The notes under the pieces were generated by a model. That model was given only the letters and a program-made list of their open reading frames with translations, did no database searches and had not been told where the DNA came from. From the NCBI RefSeq assembly GCF_002940205.1, contig NZ_MDSK01000007.1, forward strand, positions 99,445 to 163,444: 64,000 bases of DNA, written 5' to 3'. Positions 9,399-18,838 of this stretch are shown here, one piece after another. The position numbers and the translations under genes are program-made. Position 1 is the stretch's first letter. Each line of letters begins with the position of its first letter. This stretch comes from Xanthomonas arboricola pv. guizotiae (GTDB taxonomy: Bacteria; Pseudomonadota; Gammaproteobacteria; Xanthomonadales; Xanthomonadaceae).

Positions 9399-10604
9399 TC
9401 AAGCCGCCGGCCGCAACACGTTCAAGACTTCGTAGCACGCGCCCATGGTGTGGTAATCGGTCTTGCCGGCCGGGCTCTTTTCGTCGCTGTACTTGCGGTT
9501 GTCCGCATCCAGAATGCGATACCACGCACCGTAGCGATGGTCGATCATGTGCGCCCACGAATACGCCCAGAGCTTGTCGTACCACTGCCAGTAGCGCGGC
9601 TCGCCGCTGCGCTGCGCCAGCAATGCCGCCGCCGCCAGCGATTCGGCCTGCACCCAGAAGTACTTGTCGTCATCGCAGACCTTGCCGTCGGGGTCGAAGC
9701 CGTAATACAGCCCGCCACGCTGCGCATCCCAGGAGCGCTCCACCGCCACATCGAACAGGTGTTGCGCGGTCGGCAACAACCAGTCGGTCGGTGCGTAGCG
9801 ATCCAGCAGCATCAGCAGCTTGGCCCATTCGGTCTGATGGCCGGGCTGGAAACCCCACGGGCGGAACAGGTGCTTGGGATTGTCGCGGTTGTAGTCCCAG
9901 TCGATGTTCCACTGCAGGTCGTAATGCTCCCACACCAACCCATCGGCTTTGGCTGCCTGGCGACGGGTCATGTTCTCGGCCAGCACCAGCGCACGATCGA
10001 GATAACGCTGCTCACCGCTTGCCTCGTACGCGGCGATCATCGCCTCGCACATATGCATGTTGGCGTTCTGACCGCGGTAGCTGGTGAAGTTGAACTGCGC
10101 ATCGGCTTCGTCGCGATACAAGCCGAATTCTGCTTCCCAGAAGTGTTTTTCCAGTAGTTGCCAGGTCTCGTCCATCCATGCGCGCGCCTCGGCGACGCCG
10201 GCTTTCAAACCGCACGAATAAGCCAGCAGCACGAATGCCACGCCGTAGCAATGATTCATGTCGTCTTCGACCACGCCATCGCGCAAGGTCCATGCATAGC
10301 CGCCGGTGGCCGGATTGCGATGCACGTTGCGCAGATAGTCCAGGCCGTGACGCACCGCCTGCAGATACTGCGCATCGCCGAATTCGCGATACGCCATCGC
10401 GTAGTTGAAGACGAAGCGCGTGCTGCTGACCAGATGCCGATGCCCGGCATCGTAGATCGAACCATCGTCGCGGAAATACTGGAAAAAGCCGCCCGCCGGG
10501 TCGATCGCGCGCGGGTGGTAGAACGCCATGGTGTCGGCGATATGTTGACGCAGTACATCGGCCGAACGGAAATCGGGTGCGGGGCTCGCAGGCAAACGGC
10601 TCAT
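9399..10604 (-). CDS. AGE-family epimerase/isomerase (probable D-mannose isomerase)
   Basis: This 401-residue protein belongs to the N-acylglucosamine 2-epimerase superfamily, an alpha6/alpha6-barrel. Family segments include HLVSSTRFVFNYAMAYREFG, CYGVAFVLLAYSC, NANMHMCEAMIAAYEASG and the C-terminal DYHTMGACYEVLNVL with a conserved His. The neighbours (sugar transporter, PfkB kinase, LacI regulator) point to ketose formation from an aldose, most likely mannose to fructose followed by phosphorylation. This specificity is inferred; cellobiose epimerase or N-acetylglucosamine epimerase are alternatives. The start codon overlaps the kinase stop as ATGA, so it is translationally coupled and the last gene of the operon. 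Confidence 0.8.
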   Translation of the reverse strand: MSRLPASPAPDFRSADVLRQHIADTMAFYHPRAIDPAGGFFQYFRDDGSIYDAGHRHLVSSTRFVFNYAMAYREFGDAQYLQAVRHGLDYLRNVHRNPATGGYAWTLRDGVVEDDMNHCYGVAFVLLAYSCGLKAGVAEARAWMDETWQLLEKHFWEAEFGLYRDEADAQFNFTSYRGQNANMHMCEAMIAAYEASGEQRYLDRALVLAENMTRRQAAKADGLVWEHYDLQWNIDWDYNRDNPKHLFRPWGFQPGHQTEWAKLLMLLDRYAPTDWLLPTAQHLFDVAVERSWDAQRGGLYYGFDPDGKVCDDDKYFWVQAESLAAAALLAQRSGEPRYWQWYDKLWAYSWAHMIDHRYGAWYRILDADNRKYSDEKSPAGKTDYHTMGACYEVLNVLRPAA

Positions 10605-11587
10605 GATTGTTCCTGGATCAGGGAATGGACTTCATCGACGCTCGGCATCGCCGCAAACGCGCCCTTGCGCGTTACCGCGAGCGCGCCGACCGCCGCGGCA
10701 AAACGGATCACCTCGGTGATCGCAGCGGCATCGCCGGTCAGCTGCTCCAGCGTGGATGCACGCGTCGCCAGCTGAAACAGCAAGCCACCGACGAACGCAT
10801 CGCCCGCCGCCGTGCTGTCGCGCACCTGCACGCGGAAGGCCGGCACCTGACCCGAATCGGTGCGTGTCTGCCAATGCACCGGACCGCCACCGTCGGTGAC
10901 CAGCAGCCAGCTGGCCTGGCCCTGCCAGAGCTTGCGGGTGACCGCGCTGGCGTCGCCATCGAGCGTGCCGGCCAGGTAATCGAGTTCTTCGCGCGAGAGC
11001 TTGACCACATCGGCCAGCGCCAAGGCCTCCCACAGCAACGCAGCCGGGTCCACATCCTGCGGCCACAGCATCGGCCGCAGGTTGAGATCCAGGCTGACGA
11101 TGGCACCATCGGCGCGTGCGCGGCGCATGCCGTCCAGCGTGCATTGCGCGATCGCAGGCTCGGTCATGCTGTTGGAACACACATGCAGCACGGCGGCCTG
11201 CGTGAAGCCGTCCGCAGCGAAATGGTCCGGACGGAACAGCAGATCCGCCGCAGGCGGACGATAGAAACTGAAACTGCGTTCGCCGGCTTCATCCAACGCC
11301 ACGAAGGCCAGCGCGGTCTTGGCCTGATCGGTGCGCACGATGCCATCGGTGGCGACACCGGCCTGCTGCAGGCTCTGCAGCAGAAAATCGCCGAACATGT
11401 CGCGCCCCAGCATGCCGACGAAATGCGCCGCACCGCCCAGCCGGGCCACCGCGACCGCGACATTGGCCGGCGCACCGCCGGCGTATTGCGCAAACGTACG
11501 TGCCTCATCCGGACCGGCCTGCGGCAGTGCCAGCATGTCGATCAAGGCCTCGCCAAAACACACCACCCGGTTCTTCAAGGCACTCAT
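10601..11587 (-). CDS. PfkB-family sugar kinase (probable fructokinase)
   Basis: This 328-residue ribokinase-type kinase starts at 11587 (MSALKNRVVCFGEALIDML); longer in-frame starts add non-family sequence. It has the N-terminal signature GGAPANVAVAVARLGG and the C-terminal PfkB signature DSTAAGDAFVGGLLF with the catalytic Asp and the GAGD-like anion hole. The FGEALIDML opening is typical of fructokinases. In this operon it would phosphorylate fructose made by the downstream isomerase. Both ends overlap neighbours by ATGA. Confidence 0.88.
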   Translation of the reverse strand: MSALKNRVVCFGEALIDMLALPQAGPDEARTFAQYAGGAPANVAVAVARLGGAAHFVGMLGRDMFGDFLLQSLQQAGVATDGIVRTDQAKTALAFVALDEAGERSFSFYRPPAADLLFRPDHFAADGFTQAAVLHVCSNSMTEPAIAQCTLDGMRRARADGAIVSLDLNLRPMLWPQDVDPAALLWEALALADVVKLSREELDYLAGTLDGDASAVTRKLWQGQASWLLVTDGGGPVHWQTRTDSGQVPAFRVQVRDSTAAGDAFVGGLLFQLATRASTLEQLTGDAAAITEVIRFAAAVGALAVTRKGAFAAMPSVDEVHSLIQEQS

Positions 11588-12894
11588 GCGCGCGCCTCCG
11601 CCAGTGCGCCGCGCAGACGCGAACCCCAGATGCCGTAGAACACGATGTACAGGTAGCACAGCAGCGGCAGCACGAACGACTCATGCAGGCCGATGCTGTC
11701 GGCGAGCAGCCCTTGCAGATACGGCACGATGGCGCCACCGACAATGGCCATGATCAACAGGCTCGAGGCGCGGCCGGTCAGCGCACCAAGCCGCTCGATG
11801 CCCAGGGTGAAAATGGTCGGGAACATGATCGAATTGAACAGGCCGATCGCCACCAGTGCGTACACCGCCAGCATGCCGCCACTGGCCATGGTGAGGCCCA
11901 GCAAAACCGCATTGATTGCGGCGAACACCGACAACAACACGCGTGGCGACAGCTTGGCCAGCAGCGCCGAGCCGATGAAACGGCCGATCATCGCCAGCGT
12001 CCAGTACGCGGACACATACTTGGTTGCCTCACGCTCGGTGAACCCGCCGATTTGCGGCAGCGAGAAATAGTTGACCATCAGGCTGCCGATCGCCACTTCT
12101 GCACCGACGTAGAAAAAGATCGCCAGCACACCGAAGCGCACATGCGGATGACGCAACGCATCGAGCAAGGAATGCCTGCTCTCGTCTTTCTGTGCGCTGG
12201 CATCGGTCAGAGCCGGCAGACGGAACAGGAACACGAAGATCGCCAGCAGGAACAGCACGACGCCCAGACCGATGTACGGCCCCTGCACGGCTTGCGCTTC
12301 CTGTACGCGATAGGCCAGTTGCTCGGCTTCCGGCAGCGCCTTGAGCTGGTCGCCGCTCATCACCGTGTTGGACAGGATCAACCAGCCACCCAACAGCGGT
12401 GCGATTGCGGTGCCGAGCGAATTCAGCGCCTGTGCCAGGGTCAAGCGGCTCGAGGCGCTGCGCTCCGGACCGAGCAAGGCGACGTAGGGATTGGCTGCCA
12501 CCTGCAAGATGGTGATGCCAGTGGCCAGCACGAACAATGCGCCGAGGAAGGCACCGTACACGCGCAGTTCTGCCGCCGGCCAGAAGCCCAGCGCGCCCAC
12601 CGCCGCCACCGCCAAACCGGCCACGATGCCCTGCTTGTAACCCAGGCGATTGACCAGCCAACCGGCCGGCAGCGACATCAGGAAATACGCGCCGAAGAAG
12701 GTGAACTGCACCAGCATCGCCTGCGCGAAGTTGAGTTCGAACACCGCCTTCAGATGCGGAATCAGGATGTCGTTGAGGCAGGTCAGAAAGCCCCACATGA
12801 AGAAGATCGTGGTGACGACCGACAACGCAACGCCGTTGTTGACGGGCGCCTTGTTGCCGCTTGGCACTGTGGACTGCGTGGAAAGGGAAACCAT
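11584..12894 (-). CDS. FucP/GluP-type sugar:proton symporter (MFS)
   Basis: This 436-residue inner-membrane transporter of the major facilitator superfamily has about 12 hydrophobic segments. Typical FucP-family motifs are FFMWGFLTCLNDILIPHLK, YFLMSLPAGWLVNRLGYK and ILQVAANPYVALLGPE. The family takes up fucose, glucose, galactose or mannose with protons; the operon suggests mannose or a related hexose. The gene begins 13 bases after the LacI gene and ends overlapping the kinase start. Confidence 0.9.
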   Translation of the reverse strand: MVSLSTQSTVPSGNKAPVNNGVALSVVTTIFFMWGFLTCLNDILIPHLKAVFELNFAQAMLVQFTFFGAYFLMSLPAGWLVNRLGYKQGIVAGLAVAAVGALGFWPAAELRVYGAFLGALFVLATGITILQVAANPYVALLGPERSASSRLTLAQALNSLGTAIAPLLGGWLILSNTVMSGDQLKALPEAEQLAYRVQEAQAVQGPYIGLGVVLFLLAIFVFLFRLPALTDASAQKDESRHSLLDALRHPHVRFGVLAIFFYVGAEVAIGSLMVNYFSLPQIGGFTEREATKYVSAYWTLAMIGRFIGSALLAKLSPRVLLSVFAAINAVLLGLTMASGGMLAVYALVAIGLFNSIMFPTIFTLGIERLGALTGRASSLLIMAIVGGAIVPYLQGLLADSIGLHESFVLPLLCYLYIVFYGIWGSRLRGALAEARA

Positions 12895-12907
12895 AGGAAT
12901 TGCCTGG

Positions 12908-14041
12908 TCAGCGGCCTGAGGCCTTGGTGGGGGAATGGGCGGATGGACTGCTTGAGGGAAATGGTGGCAATTGGGTTGTCGCTGCGCATGCGCTGCTCGC
13001 GCGGATTTTCAAGGCGACTGCGGCGGTCAGCTGTTGCGACGCGAGTTCGGGGTTGCCGATCCGCTGCAGCACCAGTTGCGCGGCCTGCCTGCCGCGCGCA
13101 CGCGGATCTGCCGCCAGGGTGGTCAGTGCAGGCGTGAACAGCGCCGCCTCGGCGATGTCGTCGAAGCCGGTCACCGCAAAGTCGCGGCCCGGCACGATGC
13201 CGTGCTTCGTCAACGCCGCCATCAAGCCCAGCGCAACGCTGTCGTTGTAACAGACCGCAGCGGTCGCAACCTGCGTGGCAGTGCCCAGCATGCGCGCGCC
13301 AGATAGTGCGGCGTCCTGGCGATTGGGGGCGGACTCGACGTAATGGGTTTCCAGGGCCGCCTCTTCCATCGCGCGCGCGTAGCCGGCACGACGCTGACGG
13401 CAGGAACTGGATTCGGCATGCCCACCGAAAAACACGATGCGCCGATGCCCTTGCGCGATCAGATGGGTGCAGGCGAGAAAGGCGCCTTGCGCATTGTCCA
13501 GCGCCAGCAGATCCCACTGCGTGCCTTCCACCTCGCGGTTGAACAGCACCACATTGCGTTGGCGGCCGAGCACCTGGGTCAGCGCCTGCGCCTGGCTGCC
13601 TTCGGCCGGCGACAGGATGATGCCCGCCGGCGTGTGTTCCATCAGCGAGCTCAGTACCGCCTGCTGGCGCTGGGTCGATTCGCCGGTGCTGCCCAGCAGC
13701 GTCACGTAACCGGCTGCGCCCAATGCCTCGTCGACACCGGCGGCAAATTCGGCAAAGAACGGGTTGGACAGGTCGTTGATGACCAGCGCAATGCTGGACG
13801 AGGTGCGCCGGCGCAGATTGGCCGCAGCACGGTTGTAGACGTAATTCTGCCGATCCAGCTCGGCTTCCACGCGCGCGCGCGTGCTCGCGTGCACCAACGG
13901 GCTGCCCCGCAGCACCAACGATACCGTTGCCCGCGACACCCCAATGGCGCCTGCGATATCGCGCAAGGTCACCGCACCGCGACGCGCGCGTGGCGCGTCC
14001 AGGCCGTCCTTCGCCTCGGATGTCGGCTTGGCTGGCGTCAT
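12908..14041 (-). CDS. LacI-family repressor of the sugar operon
   Basis: This 377-residue protein has a LacI helix-turn-helix (VTLRDIAGAIGVSRATVSLVLRG, preceded by ~20 disordered residues) with the hinge-helix region NYVYNRAAANLRRRTSS, then a periplasmic-binding-like sensor domain (ALVINDLSNPFFAEFAAGVDEAL, VTGFDDIAEAALFTPALTT). The start at 14041 is preferred over 14101 because it leaves the operator at 14086-14103 outside the coding region. The regulator is the first gene of its own operon. An effector sugar or sugar phosphate cannot be named from sequence. The last ~30 residues are Ser/Pro-rich and non-family. Confidence 0.88.
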   Translation of the reverse strand: MTPAKPTSEAKDGLDAPRARRGAVTLRDIAGAIGVSRATVSLVLRGSPLVHASTRARVEAELDRQNYVYNRAAANLRRRTSSSIALVINDLSNPFFAEFAAGVDEALGAAGYVTLLGSTGESTQRQQAVLSSLMEHTPAGIILSPAEGSQAQALTQVLGRQRNVVLFNREVEGTQWDLLALDNAQGAFLACTHLIAQGHRRIVFFGGHAESSSCRQRRAGYARAMEEAALETHYVESAPNRQDAALSGARMLGTATQVATAAVCYNDSVALGLMAALTKHGIVPGRDFAVTGFDDIAEAALFTPALTTLAADPRARGRQAAQLVLQRIGNPELASQQLTAAVALKIRASSACAATTQLPPFPSSSPSAHSPTKASGR

Positions 14042-14085
14042 GTGGCGAGCCTTGCGGTAGTGAACCTGCGCATGCATTGGCATCA

Positions 14086-14103
14086 AATTGGATCGATCCA
14101 ATT
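14086..14103 (-). promoter_or_regulatory. LacI-type operator upstream of the sugar operon
   Basis: AATTGGATCGATCCAATT is a perfect 18-bp palindrome with the central CG usual for LacI-family sites. It lies 45 bases upstream of the regulator start. A TTGACG -35-like hexamer on the minus strand (14119-14124) places a weak -10 (TTGGAT) inside the palindrome, consistent with repression by the operon's own regulator. Confidence 0.75.
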
Positions 14104-14220
14104 AGGCCTTTTCCGGGCCGTCAATGCATGCGGCAGTGCAACATAGGGACGACGCAGCCTGCTACGCCTCGGTGCGGTTCCCGGCCGGCAGATAGCCACC
14201 GTCACAACGGTGTGGCGCAC

Positions 14221-14997
14221 TTATTCAAACGCGATCGACAGACCGATTCCGCCTTGCCAATCCGGGCTTGCCGAGGTCAGGCCACGCAGCACCGACACAT
14301 CCAGTTGCATCGCATGCGGCAACTGCCAGGCGCCACCCGCACCGGCCACGCGCGAATGCTCGCGGCCAGTGTCGAAACCCGCTTCCACGTAGCTGCTGAA
14401 ATGTTCGCCGGAAAAAAACGTGTAATTGGGCGCAAAGGTCCAGGTGTGGCCATCGTCGTCGCGCGCGTAATTGACGTAGAGCGCAATGGCGCGTTGCTGC
14501 GCCAGATCCCAGGACGCAGTCACACCCAGTTCGCGCGCGTAGCCGGCACTGAACGCAGGGCTGCCGGTCGGCACGCTATAGGTTCCCAGAGCCGCCCAAT
14601 GAAACGTGTCCGAGCGCGATGGCAAGGCCACCTTCAACCCGACATGGCTGTCGCCACCGCCACGCACCCGCCCGCCGCCGCCATGCTGCCAGTTGTAGCT
14701 GTCGCTCCCGAGCTGCAGCTCGACGTTCTGGAACAGCCCCAGGCGCAGCAGCGTATCGGCGGTGTACTGGGTGGTGCGCTGCCCGTCGCTGCGGTCGGTG
14801 CTCGCATCCGGCAGGCCCTGTTCCCAGGCAAACGCACCGGGCTGCAACGCCTCCGCGGCAAACGGAATGCCGGGACGGTCAAATGCCGGCGCTTGGTCCG
14901 CCTGTGCAGCGGCTTGCCCGCTGACCGCGCACAACGCAAGCAGCGCTGCCGCCGACAGCCGTCGGCGATGCGCCCGCAAATGCACGGCACCAGACAT
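14221..14997 (-). CDS. Predicted outer-membrane beta-barrel protein, transporter-like
   Basis: The start at 14997 (MSGAVHLRAHRRRLSAAALLALCAVSGQAAAQ) gives a clear signal peptide and a 258-residue protein; the upstream extension lacks one. The mature part consists of alternating aromatic/hydrophobic strands (NVELQLGSDSYNW, HVGLKVALPSR, FSSYVEAGFDTGREH, WQGGIGLSIAFE) ending in Phe-Glu, as expected for a barrel. It resembles the uncharacterised family annotated as MetA-pathway-of-phenol-degradation/transporter proteins. Function and substrate are unknown. It is a single gene facing no obvious operon partner. Confidence 0.65.
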   Translation of the reverse strand: MSGAVHLRAHRRRLSAAALLALCAVSGQAAAQADQAPAFDRPGIPFAAEALQPGAFAWEQGLPDASTDRSDGQRTTQYTADTLLRLGLFQNVELQLGSDSYNWQHGGGGRVRGGGDSHVGLKVALPSRSDTFHWAALGTYSVPTGSPAFSAGYARELGVTASWDLAQQRAIALYVNYARDDDGHTWTFAPNYTFFSGEHFSSYVEAGFDTGREHSRVAGAGGAWQLPHAMQLDVSVLRGLTSASPDWQGGIGLSIAFE

Positions 14998-15362
14998 GGG
15001 AGATTCCGCAGCTGCAACGGCGCAGCACTTCAACGATTTCGACGAGATGGACATACGCAGCACCAGTGGCAAGGACGGAGCGGGCAAGCAGGGGACAATG
15101 CCACGGCGCGACAAGCCGCTTGCATCGAGCAGCAACGGCGCGCATGGTGCCGCGCGGGCCGTGACCGGTTTGTATAGCAGCGCGTTGCCCCTTCTCTTCC
15201 ACGCCCTCGGTTATGGGTCGCCATGACGGCGTCACATGGGAAAACCGTGGCCAGGACCAGCACGTTCTGATTCGATAATTCGATAGCCGCCATTCGGCTG
15301 ACCCTGCAGGCGCGCCAGGCCTACCTCGTTCCCGATTTGCCTCTCACGCCCAGGAACAACGC
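14998..15362. other. Intergenic region without a supported gene
   Basis: This holds the upstream region of the barrel protein gene (minus strand) and the space after the DUF2058 gene terminator. The open frames here have no ribosome-binding site or recognisable product. Confidence 0.55.
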
Positions 15363-15390
15363 AAAAAAATGGGCACCCGCAGGCGCCCAT
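15363..15390 (-). terminator. Rho-independent terminator of the ugd-slyX-DUF2058 operon
   Basis: On the minus strand ATGGGCGCC CTGC-type stem (ATGGGCGCC pairing with GGTGCCCAT, one mismatch, 4-base loop) is followed by a run of seven T. It begins 28 bases after the DUF2058 stop codon. Confidence 0.8.
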
Positions 15391-15417
15391 GCACACCACA
15401 CGTCCGGGGGTTCGGTT

Positions 15418-16155
15418 TTACCAGACCAGGTCGTCGGGTACCTGATACTGCGGATCCGCATACGGGTCTTCGCCTGCCGGCGCATTCGGGTCCACCTTCA
15501 ATGCCACCGATGGCGCAAATACCGCTTCGGCCTCGGCTAGTACCTCGGCAGTCACCAACACATAGCGGCCGTTGAGCTGCAGCACGCCGAGCTCGCCGGC
15601 GTTGAGCGCCTTGAGCTGATCGGCAGTCACGTAGATACGCTTGATCTTGCCGCCATACGGGAAATGCCGGGCGATATCCGCATCGGCATGATTGAGCCCC
15701 TTGTCCTTGAGCAGCTCTTCGAGCTTGGCCTTGGCTTCGCGACGCAGGCGTGCTTCTTCCTGTTTCAGCCGCTCGGCTTCGATGCGCTCGTCCCTCTCGC
15801 GTTGCGCGCGGATCGCATAGGCCTTGGCCAGGTCGATGTCCTCATGCGTGCGTGCCGGCCTGGGTCCGCGGCGGTCGGCCGTGGACTGCGGCGGACGTTG
15901 CGATCCTGCCGGCTTGCCATCGTTGCGACGCTCCGGCCTGCCGTCGTGTTTGCGCTCGCCCTTGCCGTCGGTCACCGCAGCGGCATGCGGCCGCTGCGGT
16001 CCCCTGCCCTGGCCACCCGGCTTGTTGCCGCCGGGCGCGGGCCTGCCACCGTGGCCATGTTGACGCGCGGCAGGCCGTGCGTCGGGTTTGCGTTCGGGCT
16101 TGGGTGCGGACTTGAAGCCCAAGCCAAGCAACTGGTCACGTAAGGTATCGCTCAT
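15418..16155 (-). CDS. DUF2058 (YaiL-like) protein
   Basis: This 245-residue soluble protein starts MSDTLRDQLLGLGF and ends DPYADPQYQVPDDLVW, closely matching the end of E. coli YaiL (DPYADFKVPDDLMW). The conserved middle part has GGKIKRIYVTADQLKALNAGELGVLQL. Between them is a long basic and glycine-rich linker (residues ~20-105), far longer than in E. coli, that looks disordered and could bind nucleic acid. The role of the family is unknown. It is the last gene of the ugd operon, 18 bases after slyX. Confidence 0.85.
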   Translation of the reverse strand: MSDTLRDQLLGLGFKSAPKPERKPDARPAARQHGHGGRPAPGGNKPGGQGRGPQRPHAAAVTDGKGERKHDGRPERRNDGKPAGSQRPPQSTADRRGPRPARTHEDIDLAKAYAIRAQRERDERIEAERLKQEEARLRREAKAKLEELLKDKGLNHADADIARHFPYGGKIKRIYVTADQLKALNAGELGVLQLNGRYVLVTAEVLAEAEAVFAPSVALKVDPNAPAGEDPYADPQYQVPDDLVW

Positions 16156-16173
16156 GGCGGTGGCAATCTGCAA

Positions 16174-16410
16174 TCAATAATGCGGAGGCGGCGGTTCATC
16201 CGCTGCATCGGCAAACAACGTGGAGCGCACCTTGCCCAGATCCTCGAGCAGGTGGCGGATCAGTTCGGCATTGCGGGCGCCCGTCAAACGGGCGTCCGCA
16301 AGTGCTTCACTCAGTTCATTGAGCGCCTGCTCCTGAAAGGACAGGCGCGTTTCCAGTTCAACCAACCGCGCTTCCAGTTCCTGGTCACGTGGCGAGAGTT
16401 GCTCATGCAT
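16174..16410 (-). CDS. slyX: SlyX protein
   Basis: This 78-residue protein is a predicted coiled coil (residues ~8-60, [23 protein letters not shown] region) ending in PPPPHY, the typical SlyX C-terminus. The function is unknown; the name comes from its position beside slyD in E. coli. It overlaps the ugd stop by eight bases, indicating co-translation. Confidence 0.92.
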   Translation of the reverse strand: MHEQLSPRDQELEARLVELETRLSFQEQALNELSEALADARLTGARNAELIRHLLEDLGKVRSTLFADAADEPPPPHY

Positions 16411-17752
16411 GCAACGAACGGCCTCGTCCGATGGCGTAGTAGGCCAGACCTGCGGCTTCGATTTCCTGCGGGTCGTAAAGATTGCGGCCGTCGAACACGA
16501 CGTCGTCCTTCAAGGCCTGCTTGATCTTGCCGAAATCCGGGCTGCGGAACTGCTTCCACTCGGTGACCACGACCAGGGCGTCGGCGCCTTCCAGTGCGGC
16601 AAATGCCTCGTCGCAGAAGGTCAGGTCGTCGCGCTCGCCGAAGATGCGCTTGGCTTCATGGGTGGCTTCCGGGTCGTAGGCACGCACGCTGGCACCGGCT
16701 TCCCACAACTGCGCCATCAAACGGCGGCTGGACGCGGCACGCATGTCGTCGGTGTTGGGCTTGAATGCCAGACCCCATACCGCAAACGTCTTGCCGGCGA
16801 TGCTGCCGGTGCCTTCGGCGCCGTAGTGGCGCTGCACCAGTTCGAACAGATGGCCCTTCTGCGCATTGTTGACGCTTTCCACCGCGTTGAGCAGGGTCGG
16901 CTCCATGCCGTACTGCTCGGCGGTCTTGGCCAGTGCCTGCACATCCTTCGGGAAGCACGAGCCGCCGTAACCGGCACCGGGATAGATGAAGTGCCAGCCG
17001 ATGCGCGGATCCGAACCGATGCCGTTACGCACGTGCTCGACGTCCGCACCGACGCGTTCGGCAATATTGGCGATCTCGTTCATGAAACTGATCTTGGTTG
17101 CCAGCATCGCGTTGGCCGCGTACTTGGTCAGCTCGGCCGAACGCACGTCCATCTCCACGATGCGATCGCGGTTGCGATTGAAAGGTGCGTACAGACGACG
17201 CATGCGGGCAATCGCAGCCGGCTTCTTGGCACCGATCACGATGCGATCCGGACGCATGCAGTCGGCCACCGCATCGCCTTCCTTGAGGAATTCCGGGTTG
17301 GAGACCACGTCGAACTCATGGTCCACGCCGCGCGCGTCCAGCTCTTCCTGGATCGCCACGCGCACCTTGTCGGCGGTGCCGACCGGCACGGTGGACTTGT
17401 TGACCACCACCGACGGGCCATCGATATGGCGACCGACGGTACGCGCAACCGCCAGCACGTACTGCAGGTCGGCACTGCCATCCTCGTCCGGCGGCGTGCC
17501 CACGGCGATGAAGGTGATTTCGCCGTGCGCAATGGCCTCGGCCGCATCGGTGGTGAAGCGCAACCGGCCAGAGGCATGGTTGGCTTTCACCATCGGCTCC
17601 AGGCCGGGTTCATAGATGGGAATCACCCCACGATTGAGACCATCAACTTTCGCCTGGTCGATATCCACGCAGATAACGTGATGACCTACTTCCGCCAGAC
17701 AGGTACCGGTGACAAGACCAACATAGCCGGTACCAAAGATCGCAACTCGCAT
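16403..17752 (-). CDS. ugd: UDP-glucose 6-dehydrogenase
   Basis: This 449-residue enzyme oxidises UDP-glucose to UDP-glucuronate with two NAD+. It opens with the Rossmann motif [35 protein letters not shown] holds the catalytic Cys at residue 266. [20 protein letters not shown] and the C-terminal [14 protein letters not shown] are also family marks. In Xanthomonas UDP-glucuronate feeds xanthan and lipopolysaccharide synthesis. It heads an operon with slyX and the DUF2058 gene. Confidence 0.96.
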   Translation of the reverse strand: MRVAIFGTGYVGLVTGTCLAEVGHHVICVDIDQAKVDGLNRGVIPIYEPGLEPMVKANHASGRLRFTTDAAEAIAHGEITFIAVGTPPDEDGSADLQYVLAVARTVGRHIDGPSVVVNKSTVPVGTADKVRVAIQEELDARGVDHEFDVVSNPEFLKEGDAVADCMRPDRIVIGAKKPAAIARMRRLYAPFNRNRDRIVEMDVRSAELTKYAANAMLATKISFMNEIANIAERVGADVEHVRNGIGSDPRIGWHFIYPGAGYGGSCFPKDVQALAKTAEQYGMEPTLLNAVESVNNAQKGHLFELVQRHYGAEGTGSIAGKTFAVWGLAFKPNTDDMRAASSRRLMAQLWEAGASVRAYDPEATHEAKRIFGERDDLTFCDEAFAALEGADALVVVTEWKQFRSPDFGKIKQALKDDVVFDGRNLYDPQEIEAAGLAYYAIGRGRSLHA

Positions 17753-17776
17753 GGGTGGGGGTACTCCTGTGGGGGA

Positions 17777-18748
17777 TCAGGGAAGGATACCCATCAGTTC
17801 GACATCGAACGTCAACGTTGCGTCTGGTCCGATCGGCCCCCCCTGCGTGCCGTTCGGGCCATAGGCCAAGTTGGATGGAATCCAGAAACGGTATTTCGAA
17901 CCGACCGGCATCAACGCGACGCCCTCGGTCCAACCTGCAATGACTTGATTCAGACCGAATTCGGCCGGCTGACCGCGCTGGTAGGAGCTGTCGAACACCT
18001 GACCGTTGAGCAGCTTGCCTTCGTAGTTCACGCGCACCGTGTTGGTGGGCATCGGACGCTCGCCGCTGCCCTGGCGCAGCACCATGTACTGCAGGCCCGA
18101 CGCGGTGGTGATCACGCCCTTTTCGGTCTTGTTCCTGGCCAGGAAGGCATTGCCTTCCTCGCGATTCTTGGCACCGGCGGCGCCCTGCTTGGCAGAGGCG
18201 AACGCCTGCATGGTGGCCGCGGCTTCCTGCTGGGTCAGACGCGTGGTGCCCTTGGCGAACACGGTGCGCACCGCTTCCATCAGGATCGACAGGTCGATCT
18301 CGTCTTTGATGCCGGCCAGCGACGGACCGACCGCGCGATCGCCCAGCATCAGGCCGACATTTTCCTTGGAGGGCGCGGCCGGCGCGCTACCCGGCGCCAT
18401 GCCCGGGACCTGCTGGCCGTTACGCGCCGCCAGCGCGGTGCGCAGTGCGGTATCGGTGGCCTGGGTCTGCTCGTCGGACAACAGCGGCTTGCCGCCCTTG
18501 AATGCATTCTCGATGGCGCGTTGCAGTGCGCTCACATCGATGTCCTGCGCGATCGGCTCGAACGAACGTGCCACGTCCATACCGATGGCGTAGCTGACGT
18601 TGTCGCGCGTGCTCTTCTCAGACGATGCATTCAAAACTGGCTTCTCCTTGGTGGCCGCTGCGGCCGGTTGCTGCGACATCGCCGGCATCGATGCCGACAG
18701 TGCCACCATCAGTAGCGACGCCGCCGCGCCGCGCTTTCCCATCTTCAT
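17777..18748 (-). CDS. Periplasmic FKBP-type peptidyl-prolyl isomerase (Mip-like)
   Basis: This is a 323-residue protein. The start at 18748 has GGAAG eight bases upstream and a signal peptide (MKMGKRGAAASLLMVALSAS..., cleavage near MSQQ). Two related FKBP-type N-terminal dimerisation segments follow: NVSYAIGMDVARSFEPIAQ and NVGLMLGDRAVGPSLAGIK, each with a charged helix. The C-terminal FKBP domain (TTASGLQYMVLRQGSG, VRVNYEGKLLNGQVFDSS, VIAGWTEGVALMPVGSKYRFWIP, LAYGP) catalyses cis-trans proline isomerisation. Mip-like proteins assist folding of exported proteins. Most relatives have a single N-terminal segment; two is unusual. Confidence 0.9.
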   Translation of the reverse strand: MKMGKRGAAASLLMVALSASMPAMSQQPAAAATKEKPVLNASSEKSTRDNVSYAIGMDVARSFEPIAQDIDVSALQRAIENAFKGGKPLLSDEQTQATDTALRTALAARNGQQVPGMAPGSAPAAPSKENVGLMLGDRAVGPSLAGIKDEIDLSILMEAVRTVFAKGTTRLTQQEAAATMQAFASAKQGAAGAKNREEGNAFLARNKTEKGVITTASGLQYMVLRQGSGERPMPTNTVRVNYEGKLLNGQVFDSSYQRGQPAEFGLNQVIAGWTEGVALMPVGSKYRFWIPSNLAYGPNGTQGGPIGPDATLTFDVELMGILP

Positions 18749-18838
18749 TCGATGCACTTCCCGAAAGTGAAAAGACACGCCGACGCCGGCGCTGAATGCG
18801 CATTGTCGCATGTGCGCGTGGCGTTGCGAACGCCGCGC

